A stretch of 64,000 bases of DNA, taken from positions 310,001 through 374,000 of the forward strand of contig NZ_JAJBZH010000005.1 of the NCBI RefSeq assembly GCF_020551945.1, in the 5' to 3' direction. A program made the position numbers and the translations under genes. The stretch comes from Cellulosimicrobium marinum (GTDB taxonomy: Bacteria; Actinomycetota; Actinomycetes; Actinomycetales; Cellulomonadaceae). A model generated the notes under the pieces. It saw nothing but the letters and a program-made list of their open reading frames with translations, was not told the DNA's origin and did not search any database. This document shows, one piece after another, positions 1-7,660 of this stretch (positions are counted from its first letter, which is position 1; each line of letters begins with the position of its first letter).

Positions 1-58
1 CGACGTGCGCCGGGCCGCCACCGCCGCCCTCGCCGCCTACGACGCGTTCACCCCCTGA
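1..58 (+). CDS. C-terminal end of a truncated gene, possibly PafC-like WYL regulator
   Basis: Only the last 18 codons lie in the window, in the frame starting at base 2; they end LAAYDAFTP at a TGA at 56-58. No domain can be read from so little. The guess of a PafC/WYL-domain transcriptional regulator rests on gene order: in Mycobacterium and other Actinobacteria pafB-pafC lie directly upstream of tatA-tatC. This is inference from synteny. Confidence 0.4.
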   Translation, partial: DVRRAATAALAAYDAFTP

Positions 59-76
59 CGGTCTCGCGCCAGTGGT

Positions 77-82
77 TAGGGT
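77..82 (+). promoter_or_regulatory. Leaderless -10 hexamer of the 90-416 gene
   Basis: TAGGGT ends 7 nt before the ATG at 90, so transcription would start at or next to the start codon. No Shine-Dalgarno sequence precedes the ATG. No convincing -35 element is visible. Confidence 0.55.
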
Positions 83-89
83 GGGCGCC

Positions 90-416
90 ATGTGGTTCTG
101 GGTCTGGGCGCTGCTCGTCGTCGGCACGGTCGTGGGCGCCTTCTTCCTCGCCCGTCGGCTGTGGCGGTCCGTGCGGGAGCTCGGGCGCGAGCTGGGACGG
201 GCGTCGCAGGTCGCCGCCGACCTCGGGGCGAAGGCCGACGAGCTCGCCCGCCGCATCGAGTCCGAGCAGCCGTCCACCGCACCCACTCTGTTCGACGACC
301 CCGACGTGCTGCACGAGCGCGTCGCAGCCCTGCGAGCCGAGCGGGTCGACCGCCGTGCCGCACGCCGCCGACGCGACGAGCAGGTGTGGGCCCGGTGGCG
401 CCGGTTCAACGCGTAG
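90..416 (+). CDS. Small membrane-anchored protein upstream of tatA
   Basis: A 108-residue protein with one N-terminal membrane helix (about residues 2-22, starting MWFWVWALLVVG), then a charged helical stretch (SVRELGRELGRASQVAADLGAKADELARR) that could form a coiled coil, and a very Arg-rich tail. The ATG at 90 is preferred over an in-frame GTG at 72 because it follows TAGGGT at leaderless spacing. Small anchored proteins of unknown function at this position before tatA are common in Actinobacteria. Its TAG stop is the start of the -10 hexamer of tatA. No function is assigned. Confidence 0.75.
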   Translation: MWFWVWALLVVGTVVGAFFLARRLWRSVRELGRELGRASQVAADLGAKADELARRIESEQPSTAPTLFDDPDVLHERVAALRAERVDRRAARRRRDEQVWARWRRFNA

Positions 417-419
417 ACT
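414..419 (+). promoter_or_regulatory. -10 hexamer for tatA built on a stop codon
   Basis: TAGACT, whose first three bases are the stop codon of the preceding gene. A start about 7 nt downstream would give a leader of roughly 30 nt carrying a strong GAGGAGGA (443-450) before the tatA ATG at 459. Confidence 0.4.
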
Positions 420-458
420 CAAGACCTGTCCGACAGTTCCTCGAGGAGGAGTAGCACC

Positions 459-731
459 ATGGGCATGCTCAAGCCCTGGCACATCATCGTGCTCGTCGTC
501 GTGATCCTGCTGCTCTTCGGGGCGCGCCGCCTTCCCGACCTGGCGCGCAGCGTCGGCCAGTCGCTCAAGATCTTCAAGAAGGAGGTCAAGGAGCTGACGG
601 ACGACGACAAGACCGAGAACACCCCCGAGCAGGGGCCCGCGACCGGGACCGGGACCAGCACGACCCCGGGTTCGACCACGGTCCCCGGAGGCACGTCGTC
701 GACCGCCCCGGACGACACCTCCCCGAGGTGA
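459..731 (+). CDS. tatA: Sec-independent protein translocase TatA
   Basis: A 90-residue TatA/E family protein. It has a short N-terminal membrane helix (WHIIVLVVVILLLFG, about residues 7-21), the conserved FG hinge, then the amphipathic helix ARRLPDLARSVGQSLKIFKKEVKEL, and a disordered Thr/Pro/Gly-rich tail. TatA oligomers form the conduit for folded proteins with twin-arginine signals. The start is fixed by GAGGAGGA 8 nt upstream of the ATG. tatC begins 3 bp after the stop, so the two are one transcript; no tatB-like gene is in the window. Confidence 0.95.
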   Translation: MGMLKPWHIIVLVVVILLLFGARRLPDLARSVGQSLKIFKKEVKELTDDDKTENTPEQGPATGTGTSTTPGSTTVPGGTSSTAPDDTSPR

Positions 732-734
732 TCG

Positions 735-1514
735 GTGGCACGCACCACCCGTCGTGACCCCGAGGGGCGCATGGCCCTGCGCGAGCACCTCCTGGAGCTG
801 CGCAAACGACTGTTCCTCGCGGCGTGCGGACTCGTCGTCGGCGCCGTGCTCGGCTGGTTCCTCTACGAACCGCTGCTCGACGCCCTCCAGGCACCCCTGC
901 AGCGGGCCGCGGAGGAGCAGGGCAAGGTCATCAGCCTGAACTTCTCCGGCCTGGCCTCCGCCCTCGACATGAAGGTCAAGGTCGCGCTCTTCCTCGGCGT
1001 CATCGTGTCCTGCCCCTGGTGGCTGTACCAGCTGTGGGCGTTCATCACGCCCGGGCTGACGTCGAAGGAGAAGCGGTACGCCGTCGGGTTCCTCGGCGCG
1101 TCCGTCCCGCTGTTCCTCGGCGGCGCGTTCCTCGCCTGGTGGGTCCTGCCGCACGCCGTCGACATCCTCGCCGGGTTCGTGCCCGAGGGCGCGACCAACC
1201 TCGCCGACGCGCAGGGCTACCTGTCGTTCGTCATGCGCCTGGTCCTCGCGTTCGGCCTCGCGTTCGTCATGCCCGTCGTGCTCGTCGTGCTGAACTCCGC
1301 GGGCCTGCTGCGCGCGTCCACCATGGCGAAGGGGTGGCGCTGGGCCGTGCTCATCGCGTTCGTGTTCGCCGCGGTCATGACGCCCACGCCCGACGCCCTG
1401 ACGATGATCTTCGTCGCCCTGCCCATCTGCGGCCTGTACTTCGGCGCCCTCGGCATCAGCTACCTGCACGACCGGCGCGTCGACAAGCGCGACGCCGCCC
1501 GGCTCGCCCTGTGA
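735..1514 (+). CDS. tatC: Sec-independent protein translocase TatC
   Basis: A 259-residue multi-spanning protein of the TatC family, the receptor for twin-arginine signal peptides. Recognisable parts are the N-terminal MALREHLLELRKRLF segment, then about six hydrophobic helices, the cytoplasmic-loop sequence ITPGLTSKEKRY and a conserved-type C-terminal MTPTPDALTM region. Start GTG at 735 lies 3 bp after the tatA stop, and GAGG inside the tatA end serves as ribosome site. It forms one operon with tatA. Confidence 0.96.
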   Translation: MARTTRRDPEGRMALREHLLELRKRLFLAACGLVVGAVLGWFLYEPLLDALQAPLQRAAEEQGKVISLNFSGLASALDMKVKVALFLGVIVSCPWWLYQLWAFITPGLTSKEKRYAVGFLGASVPLFLGGAFLAWWVLPHAVDILAGFVPEGATNLADAQGYLSFVMRLVLAFGLAFVMPVVLVVLNSAGLLRASTMAKGWRWAVLIAFVFAAVMTPTPDALTMIFVALPICGLYFGALGISYLHDRRVDKRDAARLAL

Positions 1515-1557
1515 CCCGCCCGGCACCCCCGCGCCCGCCGCGGCGCGAGGACCGGGG

Positions 1558-2667
1558 GTGAGCACCCTCGGGCTCGTCGTCAACCCCACCGCGGGACGCG
1601 GGCGCGGGCGCACCGCGGGGACGCACGTCACGCACGCCCTGCGGGCGGCCGGGCACGACGTGCTCGACCTGTCCGCACCCAGCCTCGCCCTCGCCCAGGA
1701 GTCCGCCGCGAGCGCCGTCCGCGGCGACGGCGCCACCGCGGGCGTGGACGCGCTCGTCGTCGTGGGCGGGGACGGGATGGTCCACCTCGGGGTGAACGCC
1801 GTCGCGGGCACGGACGTCCCCCTCGCGGTCGTCGCGGTCGGCACGGGCAACGACTTCGCGCACGCCCTAGGCCTGCCCTCGGGTGCGGTCGGGGCGTGCA
1901 CGGACGCCCTCGTGGGTGCGCTCGACGGCGGTCCGGCGCGGGTGCGTGCCGTGGACGCCGTGCGCGTCACCGGCGACCACGTGGCCGCCCCGCCCGGCGG
2001 TCGCACGCGCTGGTATGCGGGGGTGCTGTCCGCGGGGGTCGACGCCGCGGTGAACGCCCACGCCAACGCGGCCACGTGGCCGCGGGGCCGGGCCCGGTAC
2101 GCCCGGTCCGCGCTGCGTGAGATCTCCCGGTACCGCCCGTACGGGTACCGCGTCACCCTCGACGGTGCCACCCTCCCCGACGACACCGTGCTTCCCGAGG
2201 ACACCGTGCTTCCCGAGGACACCGTGGTCCGCGACGGCCCCGCTGCGGCACCGCACGGGGACCTGCCGGAGATGCTCGCGGGGGTGCCGGTGGAGCACGG
2301 CACGGGCCCGATGGGCCCGCGGGTCGTGTGGCAGACCCCCGGGGCGCTGGTCGCCGTCGCCAACGGGGCCCGCATCGGCGGGGGCATCCGCATCGCGCCG
2401 GGGGCCGTCCTCGACGACGGGCTCCTCGACGTCGTCGTCGCGGGGCCGTTTACCCGGTGGGGCGCCACCCGGATCTTCCCCGGCATGTACGCGGGGCGGC
2501 ACCTGCACCATGCGCGTGTCGGGGTGCTGCGTGCCCGTGCCGTGACCGTCGAGCCGGCCGGTGACGGCGCGGCGCCGCCCCACGCGTTCGCCGACGGCGA
2601 GCACCTGGGGGCGCTGCCGCTGCGCGCCGAGGTCGTCCACGGGGCGCTGCGCGTCCTCACCGGCTGA
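1558..2667 (+). CDS. Diacylglycerol kinase-like lipid kinase
   Basis: A 369-residue DAGK_cat/YegS-type lipid kinase. Residues 7-15 (NPTAGRGRG) form the N-terminal nucleotide motif, VVGGDGMVHLGVN (about 64-76) is the family GGDG loop, and AVGTGNDFAH follows. It should phosphorylate diacylglycerol or a related lipid at the membrane, but the substrate cannot be read from sequence. An insertion near residues 208-224 contains a repeated TVLPED unit encoded by a tandem DNA repeat, so this loop is probably variable. Start GTG at 1558 gives a family-typical N terminus. The position after tatC and before helY matches the actinobacterial order. Confidence 0.85.
   Translation: MSTLGLVVNPTAGRGRGRTAGTHVTHALRAAGHDVLDLSAPSLALAQESAASAVRGDGATAGVDALVVVGGDGMVHLGVNAVAGTDVPLAVVAVGTGNDFAHALGLPSGAVGACTDALVGALDGGPARVRAVDAVRVTGDHVAAPPGGRTRWYAGVLSAGVDAAVNAHANAATWPRGRARYARSALREISRYRPYGYRVTLDGATLPDDTVLPEDTVLPEDTVVRDGPAAAPHGDLPEMLAGVPVEHGTGPMGPRVVWQTPGALVAVANGARIGGGIRIAPGAVLDDGLLDVVVAGPFTRWGATRIFPGMYAGRHLHHARVGVLRARAVTVEPAGDGAAPPHAFADGEHLGALPLRAEVVHGALRVLTG
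2182..2227 (+). repeat. 18-bp tandem repeat inside the lipid kinase gene
   Basis: Unit GACACCGTGCTTCCCGAG occurs at 2182-2199 and 2200-2217, followed by a partial third copy to 2227. It is in frame and adds DTVLPE repeats to the protein. Confidence 0.9.
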
Positions 2668-2718
2668 CGGGGCCGGCCCCGCCCGGCACGCCCGCGCGGC
2701 GGGCACCGTCGCGGACCG

Positions 2719-2724
2719 TAGGCT
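2719..2724 (+). promoter_or_regulatory. Leaderless -10 hexamer of helY
   Basis: TAGGCT followed by 7 nt and the ATG at 2732. There is no Shine-Dalgarno sequence. The hexamer identifies 2732 as the start rather than an upstream in-frame ATG at 2561 that lies inside the lipid kinase gene. Confidence 0.6.
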
Positions 2725-2731
2725 GAGCGGC

Positions 2732-5656
2732 ATGACGGCCGCTGACACCCCCGCCGGCAGCCCGGCCGAGCGGTACGCCGCGTCCCGCTCCCGCGCGGCC
2801 GCGGCCCGCACCCGCCTCGCCGACTTCCGCCACCTCCTCGACTTCCCCCTCGACGACTTCCAGGAGCGTGCCTGCCAGGCCCTGGAGGAGGGCCGTGGTG
2901 TGCTCGTCGCGGCCCCCACGGGCGCCGGGAAGACGGTCGTCGGGGAGTTCGCCGTGCACCTGGCCCTCGCGACGGGGCGCAAGGCGTTCTACACGACCCC
3001 CATCAAGGCCCTGTCGAACCAGAAGTACGCCGACCTGGTGCGCCGCCACGGCACCGACGCGGTAGGGCTCCTCACGGGCGACACGACCATCAACTCCGAG
3101 GCGCCCGTCGTCGTCATGACGACCGAGGTGCTGCGCAACATGCTGTACGGCGGCTCGGCGACGCTCGACGGTCTCGGGTACGTCGTCATGGACGAGGTGC
3201 ACTACCTCGCCGACCGGTTCCGCGGGCCGGTGTGGGAGGAGGTGATCATCCACCTGTCCGACGATGTGCAGCTCGTCTCCCTGTCCGCGACGGTGTCCAA
3301 CGCGGAGGAGTTCGGCGACTGGCTCGAGATGGTGCGCGGCGACACGACGGTCGTCGTCAGCGAGCGCCGACCGGTGCCGTTGTGGCAGCACGTGCTGGTG
3401 TCCTCGGGCACGGAGCGGGCGGACGCGCGCCACGGTGGTGTCCGGCACGGTCTGGGGGCGGACCTGCTGGACCTGTACGCGGGGCACGTCGACCCGACGG
3501 ACCCGGGGGTGAACCCGCCGATCAACCCGGACCTGCTCGCGGCGTTCCGGGCGGCGCCCCGTTCGGGCGGCCCGGGGGGTTCGGGGGGACGGCGCGGGCC
3601 GGGTGACCGCGGGTACCGGGGGCGCGGCGGTCGGCGCCCCGGGCCCGACCGCTCGGGCACGGTGCGGCGCACCCCGTCGCGTTTCTCGGTGGTGGACGCG
3701 CTGGACGAGGACGGGCTGCTGCCGGCGATCTACTTCATCTTCTCCCGCGCGGGGTGCGAGGGTGCGGTGACGCAGTGCCTGTCGGCGGGGCTGCGGCTGA
3801 CGACGCCGGAGGAGGAGGCCGAGATCCGTCGGGTCGCGGAGGAGCGCACGGCGACGATCCCGCCGGAGGACCTCGACGTGCTCGGGTACTGGACGTGGAG
3901 CGAGTCGCTCGCGCGGGGGGTCGCGGCGCACCACGCGGGCATGCTGCCGGTGTTCAAGGAGACGGTGGAGGACCTGTTCAGCCGGGGGCTGATCAAGGTG
4001 GTGTTCGCGACGGAGACGCTGGCGCTGGGCATCAACATGCCCGCACGGTCGGTGGTGCTGGAACGGCTCGTGAAGTGGGACGGGTCGGCGCACGTGGACG
4101 TCACCCCGGGGGAGTACACGCAGCTCACGGGGCGGGCGGGGCGGCGCGGCATCGACGTGGAGGGGCACGCCGTCGTGGTGGACCACGCGGGCCTGGACCC
4201 GGTGCACCTCGCGGGCCTGGCGTCCAAGCGCCTGTACCCGCTGCGGTCGAGCTTCCGCCCGACGTACAACATGGCCGTCAACCTCGTCGCGCAGGTGGGG
4301 CGCGACCGGGCCCGGGAGGTGCTGGAGACGTCGTTCGCGCAGTTCCAGGCCGACCGGGGCGTGGTGGGGCTGGCGAAGCAGGCGCAGGCGCACGCGGAGG
4401 CCCTCGAGGGGTACGCGCGGGCGATGACGTGCGACCGGGGCGACTTCGCGGGCTACGCGGCCCTGCGGCGGCGCATCGGGGCGCGGGAGGCGGACCTGTC
4501 GCGGGCGGCGAGCCGCTCCCGGCGCGCGGAGGTCGTGGCGGCGTTCGAGCGGCTGCGGCCCGGCGACGTCGTCGAGGTGCCGTCCGGGCGGCGGGCGGGG
4601 TACGTCGTCGTCCTCGACCCGGGGGAGGGGGCCGGGTTCGACGGTCCCCGACCGACCGTCCTCACCCAGGACCGGGCCGTGAAGAGGCTGACCGTCGCGG
4701 ACGCGCCCGGCGGGATCCGCACCGTGGCGAAGGTGAAGATCCCCAAGTCCTTCAACCCGCGAGTGCCCGCGGCGCGCCGCGACCTCGCGTCGTCCCTGCG
4801 CAACGCCCTCGGCGCGCTCGAAGAGCCGGGGACCCGTCCGGGCCGGGCCGGGCGCGCCCGCTCGGGCGCGGCCGACGACGCGGAGCTGGCCCGGCTGCGG
4901 GCCGAGCTGCGGGCGCACCCGTGCCACGGGTGCCCGGACCGTGAGGACCACGCCCGCTGGGCGGAGCGGTGGGCGCGGCTGAAGAAGGAGCACGACCAGC
5001 TCGTGCGCCGTGTCCAGGGCCGCACCGGGTCCATCGCGAAGCTGTTCGACCGCACCTGCGACGTGCTCACCACCCTCGGGTACCTCGCACCCACGCACAC
5101 CGCGGACGCCGGGGACGCCGGGGACACCGGCGGGGCCGGGCTGCGGGTCACGCGCGACGGGCAGTGGCTGCGCCGCCTGTACGCCGAGAACGACCTGCTG
5201 CTCGCCGAGTGCCTGCGCCGCGGCGTGTGGGACGACCTCGACGCGCCCGCGCTCGCCGCGGTCGTGTCGACGTGCGTGTACTCCGGCCGCCGCGACGACG
5301 CGACGGACCCGGCCGTGCCGGGCGGTCCGCAGGGGCCGCTCGCGCGCGCCCTCGACGCCACCGTGCGCGTGTGGTCCGAGGTCGACGACCTGGAGAGCGC
5401 GCACCGCCTCGACGCCACCGGCGACCTGGACGCCGGCCTGGTCACGGCCGTGCACCGCTGGGCCGTGGGACGCAGCCTCGACACGGTGCTGCGCGGCTCC
5501 GAGATCGCCGCGGGCGACTTCGTGCGCTGGTGCAAGCAGGTGATCGACGTCCTCGACCAGCTCGCCACCGCCGCACCCACGCCCGCGCTGCGCCGCACCG
5601 CCGTGCAGGCCATCGACCGGCTGCGGCGCGGCGTCGTCGCCTACTCGAGCGTGTGA
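2732..5656 (+). CDS. helY: SKI2-type DEAD/DEAH-box RNA helicase HelY
   Basis: A 974-residue superfamily 2 helicase of the Ski2/HelY group. Motif I is AAPTGAGKTVVGEF, motif II is the DEVH box (VMDEVHYLADRF), motif III is SLSATVS, and motifs V and VI are ETLALGINMPA and QLTGRAGRRGID. A Gly/Arg-rich stretch (about residues 275-310, RSGGPGGSGGRRGPGDRGYRG) separates the two RecA domains. The C-terminal half carries the accessory beta-barrel and DSHCT-like helical domain. HelY is expected to unwind RNA or RNA/DNA structures with ATP. A long in-frame 5' extension from 2561 was rejected because it overlaps the lipid kinase gene and has no coding similarity. Confidence 0.92.
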   Translation: MTAADTPAGSPAERYAASRSRAAAARTRLADFRHLLDFPLDDFQERACQALEEGRGVLVAAPTGAGKTVVGEFAVHLALATGRKAFYTTPIKALSNQKYADLVRRHGTDAVGLLTGDTTINSEAPVVVMTTEVLRNMLYGGSATLDGLGYVVMDEVHYLADRFRGPVWEEVIIHLSDDVQLVSLSATVSNAEEFGDWLEMVRGDTTVVVSERRPVPLWQHVLVSSGTERADARHGGVRHGLGADLLDLYAGHVDPTDPGVNPPINPDLLAAFRAAPRSGGPGGSGGRRGPGDRGYRGRGGRRPGPDRSGTVRRTPSRFSVVDALDEDGLLPAIYFIFSRAGCEGAVTQCLSAGLRLTTPEEEAEIRRVAEERTATIPPEDLDVLGYWTWSESLARGVAAHHAGMLPVFKETVEDLFSRGLIKVVFATETLALGINMPARSVVLERLVKWDGSAHVDVTPGEYTQLTGRAGRRGIDVEGHAVVVDHAGLDPVHLAGLASKRLYPLRSSFRPTYNMAVNLVAQVGRDRAREVLETSFAQFQADRGVVGLAKQAQAHAEALEGYARAMTCDRGDFAGYAALRRRIGAREADLSRAASRSRRAEVVAAFERLRPGDVVEVPSGRRAGYVVVLDPGEGAGFDGPRPTVLTQDRAVKRLTVADAPGGIRTVAKVKIPKSFNPRVPAARRDLASSLRNALGALEEPGTRPGRAGRARSGAADDAELARLRAELRAHPCHGCPDREDHARWAERWARLKKEHDQLVRRVQGRTGSIAKLFDRTCDVLTTLGYLAPTHTADAGDAGDTGGAGLRVTRDGQWLRRLYAENDLLLAECLRRGVWDDLDAPALAAVVSTCVYSGRRDDATDPAVPGGPQGPLARALDATVRVWSEVDDLESAHRLDATGDLDAGLVTAVHRWAVGRSLDTVLRGSEIAAGDFVRWCKQVIDVLDQLATAAPTPALRRTAVQAIDRLRRGVVAYSSV

Positions 5657-5702
5657 CGCCGCACGACCGCGAGCGCCGGGCGGCCGTGGTGAACGGTGGC
5701 GG

Positions 5703-5708
5703 TATCGT
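5703..5708 (+). promoter_or_regulatory. Leaderless -10 hexamer of the amidohydrolase gene
   Basis: TATCGT lies 8 nt before the GTG at 5717, with no Shine-Dalgarno sequence between. Confidence 0.45.
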
Positions 5709-5716
5709 GACGGTCC

Positions 5717-7351
5717 GTGACCTCGACCTTGTACCGCGGCGGCGTGATCCATTCGGCGACGGACCCGTTCGCGGAGGCGCTGCTCGTCGACGACGGCGTG
5801 ATCGCGTGGATCGGCGCGGACGATACCGCTGACGGCCTCGCCGCCCGCGCGGACCGGGTGGTCGACCTCGACGGCGCGCTCGTCGCCCCGGGGTTCGTCG
5901 ACGCGCACGTGCACCTGTTCGAGACGGGGCTGGCGCTCGCCGGGACCGACCTGTCCGTGACCGCGGGGGTGACGTCCCTGGCGTCGGCCCTGGACGCGGT
6001 CGCGGCGGCCGCCGCGGCGGCGACGGGCGACGAGGTGGTGCTGGCGTTCGGGTGGGACGAGCGCGCGTGGCCGGAGGGCCGCCCGCCCACGGCGGGCGAG
6101 CTCGACGCGGCCGCGGGCGGGCGCGAGGTGTACGCGGCCCGCGCGGACGTGCACTCCGCGGTCGTGTCGACGGCGCTCGCGCGGCGCGCGGGCCTGGAGG
6201 GTCGGCCCGGCTGGGCTGAGTCGGGCTGGGTGACGGGCGAGGCGCACCACGTGGCGCGCGACGTCGCCCGGCAGGTGTCGCCCGCGCGGCGCACCGCCCT
6301 GTACCGGGCGGCGCTGGACGCCGCGGCACGCCAGGGCATCGTGTCGGTGCACGAGATGAGCGCCCCGCACATCGACACGCGGGCGGGGCTGCGCGAGGTG
6401 CTGGACCTCACCCGGGACGCCGGCGGCGCCCTGCCGCACGTCGTGGGGTACCGGGGGGAGCTGTGCGCGTCCGTGGACGACGCGCGTGCCCTGCTGGCCG
6501 ACGTCCCGGGCCTGGCGGGGATCGCGGGCGACCTCAACGTGGACGGGTCGATCGGGTCGCGCACCGCGGCGCTGCGCCAGCCCTACCAGGACGCGCCGGG
6601 GGAGCGAGGGGCGCTGTACCTGTCGGCGGAGCAGGTCGCGAACCACCTGTCGGCCGTCGCGGCGGCCGGCACCCAGGGCGGCTTCCACGTCATCGGGGAC
6701 CGTGCGATGGACGAGCTCGTGCTGGGGCTCAAGGCGGCCGCGGAGGTGCACGGCGCGGCGTCGGTGCGGGCGGGGCGCCACCGCGTGGAGCACGCCCTGT
6801 TCGTCGACGCGACGGCGCTCGCGACGCTGCTGCTGTTCGGGGTGTCGCTGAGCGTGCAGCCCGCGTTCGACGCCGCGTGGGGCGGCCCGGACGGCACGTA
6901 CGCGGCGCGCGTGGGGGCGACGCGGGCGGCGGGCCTGAGCCCGTTCGCCGACCTCGCCGGGGCGGGCGTGCCGGTGGCGTTCGGGTCGGACGCGCCCGTG
7001 ACGCGGCTGGACCCGTGGGCGGGGGTGCTGGCCGCGATGTCGCACGCGGACCCGGACCAGCGGGTGTCGGCGCGGGCGGCGTTCCGTGCGCACACGCGCG
7101 GCGGGTGGCGCATCGCCGGGCTGGACCACTCGGGGGCGGGCCAGCTGCGGGTCGGTGCCCCCGCGCACCTCGCGGTCTGGCGTGCGGAGCACCTCGTGGT
7201 GCAGGGCACGCCCGGTCGGTCCGTGTCCTCGTGGAGCACCGACGCGCGGGCGGGCTCGCCCCTGCTGCCCGAGCTCGGCGGGGACGCGCCCCGGCCGACG
7301 TGCCTGCAGACGGTGCGCGACGGCGTCGTCCTGTTCGACACGTTCGCCTGA
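5717..7351 (+). CDS. YtcJ-like metal-dependent amidohydrolase
   Basis: A 544-residue amidohydrolase of the YtcJ/NfdA group. GFVDAHVHLFETG (about residues 58-70) carries the HxH metal ligands. Later metal-site regions are FHVIGDRAMDE, HRVEHALF and the catalytic aspartate in VAFGSDAPVT. It hydrolyses an amide or related C-N bond, but members of this group have widely different substrates and none can be named. The GTG at 5717 sits behind a leaderless -10 hexamer, 60 bp after helY, so it is probably transcribed on its own. Confidence 0.85.
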   Translation: MTSTLYRGGVIHSATDPFAEALLVDDGVIAWIGADDTADGLAARADRVVDLDGALVAPGFVDAHVHLFETGLALAGTDLSVTAGVTSLASALDAVAAAAAAATGDEVVLAFGWDERAWPEGRPPTAGELDAAAGGREVYAARADVHSAVVSTALARRAGLEGRPGWAESGWVTGEAHHVARDVARQVSPARRTALYRAALDAAARQGIVSVHEMSAPHIDTRAGLREVLDLTRDAGGALPHVVGYRGELCASVDDARALLADVPGLAGIAGDLNVDGSIGSRTAALRQPYQDAPGERGALYLSAEQVANHLSAVAAAGTQGGFHVIGDRAMDELVLGLKAAAEVHGAASVRAGRHRVEHALFVDATALATLLLFGVSLSVQPAFDAAWGGPDGTYAARVGATRAAGLSPFADLAGAGVPVAFGSDAPVTRLDPWAGVLAAMSHADPDQRVSARAAFRAHTRGGWRIAGLDHSGAGQLRVGAPAHLAVWRAEHLVVQGTPGRSVSSWSTDARAGSPLLPELGGDAPRPTCLQTVRDGVVLFDTFA

Positions 7352-7402
7352 GACGTCGCCCCGCGTCCGGCCCCGGTGCGCGGGCGGGGCGACCGGTACC
7401 GC

Positions 7403-7430
7403 TTGACAGGCCGGGGCACGGGAGTAGGTT
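7403..7430 (+). promoter_or_regulatory. Near-consensus SigA-type promoter with no assigned gene
   Basis: TTGACA (7403-7408), a 16-nt spacer and TAGGTT (7425-7430). It is the best -35/-10 pair noticed in the window. A GTG follows 7 nt later at 7438, the leaderless spacing used elsewhere here. The lnt start is 231 nt downstream and has its own -10 hexamer. Confidence 0.6.
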
Positions 7431-7437
7431 CGACAGG

Positions 7438-7617
7438 GTGTTCCGGCCCTCGCGGCCGCCCCGGGGGTCAGCCACCGTCGACGACCCCCGCGGCGTGTGT
7501 CGCGCCGGGTGGCAGGCCGGACCCGCGCGCTCAGTAGAAAACGTGCCCCGACCGGTGGCGGTGCGGGGACGGGCCGAAGGGCGCGCGGGCCGGCCGTACC
7601 CCCGTCGTCACGCCTGA
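7438..7617 (+). CDS. Possible 59-residue leaderless small protein
   Basis: An open frame of 59 codons from the GTG at 7438, starting VFRPSRPPRGSATVDD and rich in Arg, Pro and Gly. It fills most of the 309-bp gap between the amidohydrolase and lnt. Support comes only from the strong promoter just upstream and the leaderless spacing. The composition could be chance in such GC-rich DNA, and the same RNA can fold (8-bp stem CGGGGGTC 7462-7469 with 7483-7490), so a non-coding RNA or an lnt leader is equally possible. No family is recognised. Confidence 0.25.
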   Translation: MFRPSRPPRGSATVDDPRGVCRAGWQAGPARSVENVPRPVAVRGRAEGRAGRPYPRRHA

Positions 7618-7648
7618 CGGGCCGGGCGGTACGGGCAGGTCCGTGGCG

Positions 7649-7654
7649 TAGTCT
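7649..7654 (+). promoter_or_regulatory. Leaderless -10 hexamer of lnt
   Basis: TAGTCT followed by 6 nt and the GTG at 7661. No Shine-Dalgarno sequence is present. Confidence 0.55.
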
Positions 7655-7660
7655 GCCCCC

